Of a DNA stretch of 6,455 bases, positions 1 through 5,471 are shown in pieces. The translations under genes were made by a program, and so were the position numbers. Source of the stretch: an uncultured Synergistia bacterium (GTDB taxonomy: Bacteria > Eremiobacterota > SpSt-956 > JAKJGF01); contig CALARM010000775.1 in assembly GCA_937888925.1 (NCBI GenBank), positions 1 through 6,455 of the forward strand, in the 5' to 3' direction. Numbering within the stretch: the first letter of the stretch is position 1; each line of letters begins with the position of its first letter. A model generated the notes under the pieces. It saw nothing but the letters and a program-made list of their open reading frames with translations, was not told where the DNA came from and searched no databases.

Positions 1-1358
1 CCTCCGAAATGAATGCACTCTTTTTCTATTCCTGCGAGAGCTTCCATAAGACTTTCCGAAAGAGTCGGATGGGGATATACTGTTTTTAAGGCTTCTTTTG
101 CACTTAAACCCTGACTGACAATTGTTGCCGCACCGCCTATCAGTTCAGTTGCCTTTGGCCCTATTATGTGAATACCAAGAATTTTATGATCCTCTTCTTT
201 TGCAATAATCTTTATAGAACCGTCTGTTTCTCCGATACATCCTGCTTTACCATTTGCAGCGAAAGGAAATCTGCTTTTTATACATTTTATACCGAGTTCT
301 GCGGCCTTCTGTTCCGTTAACCCAACACTTGCCACTTCCGGACTGGTATATATACATCCGGGGATCAGATCATAATCTATCATGGCTTTTTTATGACTGC
401 ACGCATTTTCAGCTGCTACTATGGCCTGGGCACTCGCAACATGAGCAAGGAGTTTTTTCCCTGTAATATCACCTATGGCGTAAATACCTTCTACAGAAGT
501 CATCATTGTTTCATCAACAGCAACTGCTTCTCTTTCAAATGTTATTCCTGCATCTTCAAATCCCAGGTTTCTCGTGTTTAATTTTCTTCCGAGAGACACA
601 AGCATTTTCTTTGCTTTTATGACTTTTCCGCCTTCAATATGTGCTTCTATTTCTTCCCCATCTTTTACTTCCAGTATTTTTGCGCCTGTCATAATTTTTA
701 TACCCTGTTTCTGCATAAAGGCCTGTAAAAATCTGCTTATCTGTATATCTTCAGTGGGAACTATATTTTTCATCATTTCTACAACCGTCACGTCAGAACC
801 GAAGGTTTTAAAGATTATAGCCCATTCGCATCCAAGATAACCGCCGCCTGCTATGATTATACTTTCCGGTATATCTGTCATGGTAAGTGCATCATCACTT
901 GTAATACTTTTCTTCGAATTAAATATACCGGGAATTAGTGGTTCTGAGCCTGTGGCAAGAATTATTTTATTGCTTTTTACAGTTTCCTGTCCTGTCACTT
1001 CTATTTCATTTTTATTAAGTAATGTTCCTCTACCTTTTACAAGTGTTATTTTCCTGTCTTTTATGAGCTTTAATATGCCGTTTCTCAGGTTTTCTACTAC
1101 TCTGTTTTTTCTTTCGATTATTCGGGAATAATCGAATGTTACATTGTCGGCTTTAAGGCCGAATTCTTCCGCCTTCACCATATGTCTGTAAAGATCTGCA
1201 CTGGCAAGTATTGCTTTTGTAGGGATACATCCTCTGTTAAGACATGTGCCTCCTACTTCTCTTTCTTCAATCAAACATACATTTGCTCCCAGTTGTGCTG
1301 CTCTTATGGCAGCAACATATCCTCCCGGACCTCCTCCAAGGACTGTTAAATCATACAT
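1..1358 (-). CDS. lpdA: Dihydrolipoyl dehydrogenase (E3), C-terminus cut by window edge
   Basis: This is a flavoprotein disulfide reductase that reoxidises the dihydrolipoyl group of 2-oxoacid dehydrogenase or glycine cleavage complexes with NAD+, in the cytoplasm. An open frame of 452 codons runs without a stop from ATG at 1358 to the left edge. Seen in order: the FAD dinucleotide-binding loop GGGPGG (residues 8-13); the redox-active disulfide motif GGTCLNRGCIPTK with C39 and C44; an ATGS segment near 135-138; the NAD-binding loop GGGYLG (171-176); SLGRKLNT (255-262); the second FAD motif GIYAIGD (291-297); and the dimerisation domain with the catalytic HPTLSE (H430, E435). Family members are usually about 455-475 residues, so only a few codons should be missing. 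All key residues are intact. The start is supported by AAAGGAG seven bases upstream. No E1, E2 or glycine cleavage gene is visible, so the partner complex is unknown. The cysteine pair sets it apart from other members of the fold. Confidence 0.96.
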   Translation of the reverse strand, partial: MYDLTVLGGGPGGYVAAIRAAQLGANVCLIEEREVGGTCLNRGCIPTKAILASADLYRHMVKAEEFGLKADNVTFDYSRIIERKNRVVENLRNGILKLIKDRKITLVKGRGTLLNKNEIEVTGQETVKSNKIILATGSEPLIPGIFNSKKSITSDDALTMTDIPESIIIAGGGYLGCEWAIIFKTFGSDVTVVEMMKNIVPTEDIQISRFLQAFMQKQGIKIMTGAKILEVKDGEEIEAHIEGGKVIKAKKMLVSLGRKLNTRNLGFEDAGITFEREAVAVDETMMTSVEGIYAIGDITGKKLLAHVASAQAIVAAENACSHKKAMIDYDLIPGCIYTSPEVASVGLTEQKAAELGIKCIKSRFPFAANGKAGCIGETDGSIKIIAKEEDHKILGIHIIGPKATELIGGAATIVSQGLSAKEALKTVYPHPTLSESLMEALAGIEKECIHFG

Positions 1359-1365
1359 AAAAATG

Positions 1366-1372
1366 CTCCTTT
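1366..1372 (-). promoter_or_regulatory. Ribosome binding site of the dihydrolipoyl dehydrogenase gene
   Basis: AAAGGAG on the minus strand lies seven bases before the ATG at 1358. It fixes that start codon and is a strong Shine-Dalgarno match. It sits only about ten bases downstream, in the transcript sense, of a GC-rich heptamer repeat. Confidence 0.85.
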
Positions 1373-1382
1373 ATAAGATAAT

Positions 1383-1412
1383 CGTGACGCGTGACGCGTG
1401 ACGCGTGACGCG
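1383..1412. repeat. Heptanucleotide tandem repeat, CGTGACG x 4.3
   Basis: Four perfect head-to-tail copies of CGTGACG plus a two-base partial copy fill 30 bp. The block is strikingly GC-rich against an AT-rich intergenic region. Each unit junction creates ACGCGT, a six-base palindrome (three copies). The repeat lies between the predicted lpd transcription start and its ribosome binding site. In the lpd transcript it reads as CGCGTCA units, which can pair with each other (CGCG-TCA-CGCG or longer-range ACGCGT pairing). A seven-base period is not a multiple of three, so it is not coding. Such short tandem repeats can change copy number by slippage; whether this one does is not visible here. Confidence 0.95.
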
Positions 1413-1429
1413 AGGAGTGCCTGTAATTT

Positions 1430-1447
1430 GTTATGGAATACACTATA
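1430..1447 (-). promoter_or_regulatory. 18-bp box, lpd-facing copy of a divergent pair
   Basis: On the minus strand this reads TATAGTGTATTCCATAAC. It matches the plus-strand sequence at 1548-1565 at 16 of 18 positions, and both differences are C/T. It begins just downstream of the predicted lpd -10 hexamer and so should overlap the lpd transcription start. A repressor or activator site shared by the two divergent promoters is the simplest reading. A duplicated promoter segment is the alternative. Confidence 0.6.
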
Positions 1448-1448
1448 T

Positions 1449-1475
1449 ATTATATAAAATCCGGAGAAAATTCAA
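1449..1475 (-). promoter_or_regulatory. Predicted promoter for dihydrolipoyl dehydrogenase
   Basis: On the minus strand, TTGAAT (1475-1470) is followed after 15 bases by a perfect TATAAT (1454-1449). The spacer is two bases shorter than ideal; a 17-base spacer would use the poorer hexamer TAATAT. The transcript would start near 1442 and have a leader of about 84 nucleotides containing the heptamer repeat. The -35 lies inside an inverted repeat, which suggests regulation by an overlapping DNA-binding protein. Confidence 0.45.
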
Positions 1476-1494
1476 GTTCTTTTATGAATTTTCT
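1465..1494. promoter_or_regulatory. Perfect inverted repeat, operator-like
   Basis: AGAAAATTCA (1465-1474) and TGAATTTTCT (1485-1494) are exact reverse complements with a 10-base centre. The half-site centres are 20 bp apart, about two helical turns, as is usual for a dimer-binding operator. The left arm overlaps the predicted lpd -35 hexamer, and the whole element sits upstream of the regulator gene's promoter. There is no T-tract directly after it, so it is unlikely to be a terminator. The bound protein is unknown. Confidence 0.5.
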
Positions 1495-1521
1495 AAAAGA
1501 GCAATTTTGAGCAAGAATTTT

Positions 1522-1550
1522 TTGTAAGATATGTTATAATGAAATATTAT
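1522..1550 (+). promoter_or_regulatory. Predicted promoter for the AraC-type regulator cluster
   Basis: The best core is the extended -10 element TGTTATAAT at 1532-1540, with a perfect TATAAT at 1535-1540 and no good -35 at the usual distance. An alternative in the same stretch is TTGTAA (1522-1527), a 17-base spacer and TATTAT (1545-1550). Either gives a leader of roughly 70-85 nucleotides before the ATG at 1631. The start point would fall within or just upstream of the 18-bp box at 1548-1565. Confidence 0.45.
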
Positions 1551-1565
1551 AGTGTATTTTATAAC
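1548..1565 (+). promoter_or_regulatory. 18-bp box, regulator-facing copy of a divergent pair
   Basis: This reads TATAGTGTATTTTATAAC and is the partner of the minus-strand copy at 1430-1447, with 16 of 18 bases identical and an 11-base perfect core. It lies at or just after the predicted transcription start of the regulator gene. A further CACTATA at 1604-1610 gives a third, shorter match in opposite orientation in the leader. Autoregulation by the adjacent AraC-type protein is an attractive but unproven explanation. Confidence 0.6.
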
Positions 1566-1573
1566 TTAATTAG

Positions 1574-1589
1574 AGTGAAAAGTGAAAAG
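1574..1589 (+). repeat. Short heptamer doublet, AGTGAAA x 2
   Basis: Two adjacent perfect copies of AGTGAAA (1574-1580 and 1581-1587), plus AG, lie in the regulator's predicted leader. The seven-base period and GTGA core resemble the CGTGACG tandem repeat on the other side of the divergent promoters. With only two copies it could be chance. Confidence 0.5.
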
Positions 1590-1630
1590 AATAGGATATT
1601 ACTCACTATATTCGGTAAAGAAGAGAGAAA

Positions 1631-2569
1631 ATGAATAAATGTCAGCTTTGCTGGACATGGAGCAAAATCCGGCATGAAAAAATAAATGATAAAGATGAAA
1701 AAGAACCGGGTTATCCTTACATTGACAAAACAAACAGGATAATAGGTCTTAAATTTTTCGATAATTCCTATCCCGTAAATAAAGGAACTTTATTTGTCAA
1801 ATGTGTTCTTAACGGAATGGAAATATTTGAAACGGAAAAAGGAACCTTCCCTGTAGAGAAAAATCACTATTTAATATTAAATGACGAATGCAAATATACG
1901 TCACGTATCAATCCTTCTCATGACGTAGAGTCTTTTTGCATATCTTTTATGAAACCTTTTGTGGAAGATGTAGTCAGAAGTATAACGGTACCTGACGAAA
2001 AGCTTCTGGATGATCCAAAAAGCCATTCTATATATCCTGTATTTAATGAAAAATTATATACTCAGGATAATATAATCACAGAATTGATACAGAATCTCAA
2101 ATGTACCTCCGACTGTGAAAATAATTTAACTCAGGCCTATCTGGAAGAATTATTTTATAAATTGCTGGAACGGATATTAATTTTAAATTTAGATAAAAAA
2201 AACGAAGGCATAAGCACTTTAAAGAAAGTACCCCGTATTGAAACACTGGAAAGGCTTAATCTTGCACGGGAATTTATGCATTCCAATATTGACAGGCCGA
2301 TTAATCTGAGTCAAATTGCCAGTAACGCTTACCTTTCAACTTATCATTTTCTCCGTTTATTTAAAGAAGTATTCGGCGAAACTCCCAGACAGTATTTAAT
2401 TCGTAACAGACTGGAAAGAGCCAGAAAACTTCTCCTCCATACAAAACTTTCAGTTACTGATATTTCCCTGGAAATAGGCTTCGATAGCATCAGCCATTTT
2501 ACCCGTCTTTTTACCCGCCATTTCGGAAGTTCCCCCGGAAAATTTCGCCAGTCCCTGCAGAGCAGATAA
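1631..2569 (+). CDS. AraC/XylS-family transcriptional regulator
   Basis: This 312-residue cytoplasmic DNA-binding protein has the normal length for the family. The C-terminal 100 residues carry both helix-turn-helix motifs of AraC proteins: the first around residues 223-248 (INLSQIASNAYLSTYHFLRLF) and the second around 272-298 (LSVTDISLEIGFDSISHFTRLF). They end in the family hallmark HFGSSPGKFRQ. The N-terminal part (about 35-110) has alternating beta-type sequence, including FPVEKNHYLILND, that fits the cupin-like effector-binding half of this family. The ligand cannot be named. The first residues are unusual, with C4 and C7 in a CxxC (MNKCQLC). The ATG at 1631 has only a weak purine-rich GAGAG site a few bases upstream. 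The gene opens a cluster: the next gene starts 2 bp after its stop. Two matched 18-bp boxes in the upstream divergent region are candidate targets. Family assignment is firm; target and effector are unknown. Confidence 0.93.
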   Translation: MNKCQLCWTWSKIRHEKINDKDEKEPGYPYIDKTNRIIGLKFFDNSYPVNKGTLFVKCVLNGMEIFETEKGTFPVEKNHYLILNDECKYTSRINPSHDVESFCISFMKPFVEDVVRSITVPDEKLLDDPKSHSIYPVFNEKLYTQDNIITELIQNLKCTSDCENNLTQAYLEELFYKLLERILILNLDKKNEGISTLKKVPRIETLERLNLAREFMHSNIDRPINLSQIASNAYLSTYHFLRLFKEVFGETPRQYLIRNRLERARKLLLHTKLSVTDISLEIGFDSISHFTRLFTRHFGSSPGKFRQSLQSR

Positions 2570-2571
2570 AT

Positions 2572-3546
2572 ATGCGAATACTTTATTATGGCCCCGGCGG
2601 CGGAACAGGTCATATAGTGAGAGGTTATTCTATTCTCAGAGAATTAAAGAGAGAACATGAACTTTTTATGATTGCCTCTTCTCCTTATGTTCATATTTTA
2701 AATAATTCCTCTATAAGTGTTTTTAAAATACCTGGCAGCCATGAAAACACCCTTGATAATTCCGTAATTATAAAAAATATTATTGATTTTATAAACCCTG
2801 CTCTCTTAATAGTAGATACCTTTTATTACGGTTATTACGGGGAACTGAACTGTTATCTTCAATCGAAATCTTTAAAGAAAATATTTGTTTTCAGGGACAG
2901 ACAGGATGAAATGATACATCCTGATCTTTCCTGTTATGATATTGTTATTATCCCTGATCCTTCAGGTTACAGGCGATTACCGGAAGAAAAACTTAATTTT
3001 ATAAGGACCGGTTATATAGTCTGCAGAAAGCCTGATGAATTAAAACCGGCACATGAAGCACTCCTGTATCTCAGAGTCTCTTCTCCCGGTAAAAAAATAA
3101 TCCTCGTTATGCACAGCGGATATGGTCATGAAGGGGAAAATCTTTTTCATATGGCATCAAAGGCTGTTTCAGAGATGAAAAGAGAAGATCTTATAGTAAG
3201 ATTTGCCTCTATGAAACCTTTAATTGATGCAAAACTTTCACCATATCATATAAATTATTTTCCTGCCGTAGAATTACTGAAACCGGTGGATATTGTTATA
3301 TCGGGAGGGGGCTATAATACGTGTCATGAAGTCTCTATGGCTGGAAAGAAAAGAATTTTAACAGCCTTTAACAGACAAATCGATGACCAGTCAGTAAGGA
3401 TTTCCTCTGAAAAATATATCTTTACCGATAGAGAAAGCCTGAAAGAGTGTCTGACTGCAGCAATTGAAGATGAGTCTCATTTTTTACCTGCTCCTGAATT
3501 TTATAATGGTTCCTCTATGGTTGCAGCGCTAATAGAAGAATTTTAA
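2572..3546 (+). CDS. GT-B fold glycosyltransferase-like protein (MurG/GT28-related)
   Basis: This is a 324-residue, probably cytoplasmic protein. The N-terminus MRILYYGPGGGTGHIVRG has the glycine-rich loop (residues 7-14, GPGGGTGH) typical of MurG-like and GT28-like sugar-nucleotide transferases. The C-terminal half has the matching nucleotide-sugar site pattern VDIVISGGGYNTCHEVSMAGKK (about 239-260), followed by RQIDDQSVRI, where related enzymes have a conserved acidic/Gln pair. The GGYNT-x-x-E segment resembles predicted glycosyltransferases of the COG4671 type more than MurG itself. Donor and acceptor are unknown. No membrane segment or signal peptide is evident. It begins two bases after the regulator's stop and lacks a clear ribosome binding site, so translational coupling to the regulator is likely. 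A nucleotide-sugar epimerase of the same GT-B fold, or a non-catalytic relative, cannot be excluded. Confidence 0.78.
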   Translation: MRILYYGPGGGTGHIVRGYSILRELKREHELFMIASSPYVHILNNSSISVFKIPGSHENTLDNSVIIKNIIDFINPALLIVDTFYYGYYGELNCYLQSKSLKKIFVFRDRQDEMIHPDLSCYDIVIIPDPSGYRRLPEEKLNFIRTGYIVCRKPDELKPAHEALLYLRVSSPGKKIILVMHSGYGHEGENLFHMASKAVSEMKREDLIVRFASMKPLIDAKLSPYHINYFPAVELLKPVDIVISGGGYNTCHEVSMAGKKRILTAFNRQIDDQSVRISSEKYIFTDRESLKECLTAAIEDESHFLPAPEFYNGSSMVAALIEEF

Positions 3547-3590
3547 GAAGGAATTTTTGTAAAATTAGACGAATAAAATCAAGAAAACGG

Positions 3591-3597
3591 AAAGGAG
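3591..3597 (+). promoter_or_regulatory. Ribosome binding site of the kelch-repeat gene
   Basis: AAAGGAG lies five bases before the ATG at 3603, which supports that start. The strong site contrasts with the weak or absent sites of the two genes upstream and suggests the kelch protein is made at a higher or independent rate. No convincing promoter or terminator was seen in the 56-bp gap after the glycosyltransferase gene. Confidence 0.8.
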
Positions 3598-3602
3598 ATT
3601 TT

Positions 3603-5423
3603 ATGTTAAAGAAACTCTTAATCACATTACTTGTAATCTTTGTGCTATCATGCCAGGCAATGGCTGAACTGACTGAACTGCCGGAACCGGCAGGTAATAT
3701 TGCCATTGTTACCCATAACGATATGATTTATTTTATCGGAGGTAATGATGAAAATATTGCTAAAAAATCATTTTATGCCTATTCTCTGAAAACGGAAAAA
3801 TGGGAAAAACTTCCCGATATGAATGAAGGACGACTGGGCCACTGCGCTCTTTACTATAAGGATTCTATTTATGTTTTCGGAGGTATTGGTAATGTTAAAG
3901 ATTCCCCTGTAATATTAAGTTCCGTCGAGGTTTTCGATATAAACAAAGGCGTATGGCGTAAAGAAAAAGATATGCCGCAAAAAAAGGGAAGATTTGCTAT
4001 GGCCTCGAAAGGGAATAAGGTTTATTTCTTCGGTGGTTTGAAGGATAAAACTAAAAGTACTGATTCGGTAGAAGAATTTGATCTGGAAACTGGTACATGG
4101 GAAGGTAAAGAAGACCTTCCGGGAGCCATGAACAGAATGTCTGCAGTAACGTCACAGGACGGTTTTATCTATGTTATAGGAGGAGAAAACGAAGACGGAG
4201 ATACTCTTAATTCTGTATATAAATATGACCCTTCGACAGATAAATATACGGAAATAAGTCCTCTTAAAGATCCGAGAAAAAATTTCGGAGCAATTTCCGT
4301 AGATAACAGAATAATAGTAACAGGCGGCTGGGATGTAAAGAGCGGCCAGAAGATTTTCCTTAAATCTACAGAGATATACAATCCTTATAAATCCGCATGG
4401 GAAGAAGGCCCGTCATTGAAAGAAGGCCGTGATGCTACAAGAATTATCATCTTAAATGGCGAATTTGTAGCATTCGGAGGATATAATGGCTCAGTACTGT
4501 CTTCCATAGAAAGTCAAAGACTCCCGTTTTTTTCATCTTCCTGGAGGATTGACGAACCTCTTAAATTCCATCTTGCTTACCTTCCTTCGAAAGAATCTAC
4601 AGGTGAAAATGCTGAAACTGTGAAATCTCTGGGATATACTGAAGATTATCGTCCCGATATTGATAATATAATTTACAGAAATATATATAATCTCGGATTT
4701 CCTCTCCCTGAGGTAGAAGACGGTGAAAAATATAAACTTTATTTAAAACTATTTGAATTTCCGTCATGTTTCAATGTAACAGAATCTACCATACCTTTAC
4801 TGGACGAATATCTTATGAATAAACTTGGTCACAGTGAAATATTATATAAATTCGTATCCAGTGCTCACAATGTTGCTGTAAAGATGGAATATAAAGAAAA
4901 ATCCGATAAGGAATTTTCCCCTTCCAGTCCTTACCCTTCATTTAAAGTCTCAAAAGACGGCCAGAAAGCATTTGATGAAGATGTTAACTTTATGTCCCTT
5001 TATGTCACACCTTTTGAGAAAAAAGAAGGCCTTTCTCAGGATGAACAGGAAAACTGGAGTGCCCAGGGAGTGGTAGCTTTTCACAGGGAACTGGTCAGGA
5101 TATACAGAAAAGATCTGAAAGAAATTTCCGGTATTGACGGAGATAACTATTATTATTTTCTGCAGAAAGCCGATAATAAAAGCAGTGTAATTATTAAAGT
5201 TCCCAGAAATCCCATGGTTTTTTCCGACTGGCGTCATAATGATATGCCGGCAGATCCGGGACATATGTTTTTAAGCGGACTTCTGCTTATATACAGGACT
5301 GAATATAAGAATCAAGATACCTGTAATATAGAAAAAATGATAGTAGACTCTGAAGATTTCTTTAAACATTTCAGTAAAGAAAAAGCCACTGTCTTTGAAG
5401 TCGGATCTGTTGTGAGGATTTAA
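3603..5423 (+). CDS. Exported kelch-repeat beta-propeller protein with unassigned C-terminal domain
   Basis: This 606-residue protein starts with a signal sequence: MLKK, a hydrophobic core (5-16), then SCQAMA. It could be cut after A21 (AMA motif), or be lipidated at C17 (VLSC, an imperfect lipobox). Residues 30-305 contain six kelch repeats, each with a di-glycine after a hydrophobic strand: FIGG (46-47), VFGG (93-94), FFGG (144-145), VIGG (193-194), VTGG (241-242) and AFGG (292-293). The spacing is about 47-51 residues, and the characteristic aromatic follows about 20 residues later (W67, W118, W166, Y215, W266, W314). This predicts a six-bladed propeller, usually a binding scaffold. Residues about 320-606 match no family recognised here. 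They are soluble-looking, rich in charged and aromatic residues, and have no HExxH motif. A segment near 363-382 (NLGFPL, then KYKLYL) resembles the start of the convergent metallopeptidase. Enzymatic activity cannot be inferred; a surface binding role is the best guess. Confidence 0.88.
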   Translation: MLKKLLITLLVIFVLSCQAMAELTELPEPAGNIAIVTHNDMIYFIGGNDENIAKKSFYAYSLKTEKWEKLPDMNEGRLGHCALYYKDSIYVFGGIGNVKDSPVILSSVEVFDINKGVWRKEKDMPQKKGRFAMASKGNKVYFFGGLKDKTKSTDSVEEFDLETGTWEGKEDLPGAMNRMSAVTSQDGFIYVIGGENEDGDTLNSVYKYDPSTDKYTEISPLKDPRKNFGAISVDNRIIVTGGWDVKSGQKIFLKSTEIYNPYKSAWEEGPSLKEGRDATRIIILNGEFVAFGGYNGSVLSSIESQRLPFFSSSWRIDEPLKFHLAYLPSKESTGENAETVKSLGYTEDYRPDIDNIIYRNIYNLGFPLPEVEDGEKYKLYLKLFEFPSCFNVTESTIPLLDEYLMNKLGHSEILYKFVSSAHNVAVKMEYKEKSDKEFSPSSPYPSFKVSKDGQKAFDEDVNFMSLYVTPFEKKEGLSQDEQENWSAQGVVAFHRELVRIYRKDLKEISGIDGDNYYYFLQKADNKSSVIIKVPRNPMVFSDWRHNDMPADPGHMFLSGLLLIYRTEYKNQDTCNIEKMIVDSEDFFKHFSKEKATVFEVGSVVRI

Positions 5424-5434
5424 TCTGTCAAAAA

Positions 5435-5464
5435 GGAGTTGTCCAAAATTTTTTGGACAACTTC
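5435..5464. terminator. Hairpin terminator between convergent genes, probably bidirectional
   Basis: GTTGTCCAAAA and TTTTGGACAAC form an 11-bp perfect inverted repeat (5438-5461). Outside it, A-T, one G-T wobble and G-C lengthen the stem to 14 bp. It starts 12 bp after the kelch stop codon and ends 8 bp before the stop of the minus-strand gene. Read on the minus strand, the stem is followed by five T's (complement of 5430-5434), giving a classical intrinsic terminator for the metallopeptidase gene. On the plus strand the following sequence is only moderately T-rich, so termination of the kelch transcript may be weaker. Confidence 0.85.
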
Positions 5465-5471
5465 AGATTTA

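Noticed and set aside
254..1131. Four plus-strand open frames of 62-92 codons within the first 1.1 kb
   Set aside because: They lie entirely opposite the well-supported dihydrolipoyl dehydrogenase frame, resemble no protein, and have no ribosome binding sites.
2344..2613. Minus-strand open frame of 89 codons over the end of the regulator gene
   Set aside because: It is antisense to the conserved AraC helix-turn-helix domain and has no protein-like features; it is a shadow frame.
3539..3566. Inverted repeat AATTTTA/TAAAATT at the end of the glycosyltransferase gene as a terminator
   Set aside because: The arms are only seven bases, have no G-C pairs, flank a 14-base loop, and one begins inside the coding region; this stem would be too weak to terminate transcription.
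3557..3579. Internal promoter before the kelch gene (TTGTAA with TAAAAT)
   Set aside because: The spacer is only 11 bases, far from the usual 16-18, and no other pair of hexamers fits the 56-bp gap.
4950..5264. Minus-strand open frame of 104 codons inside the kelch gene
   Set aside because: It lies opposite the continuous kelch reading frame and has no family resemblance or initiation signal.
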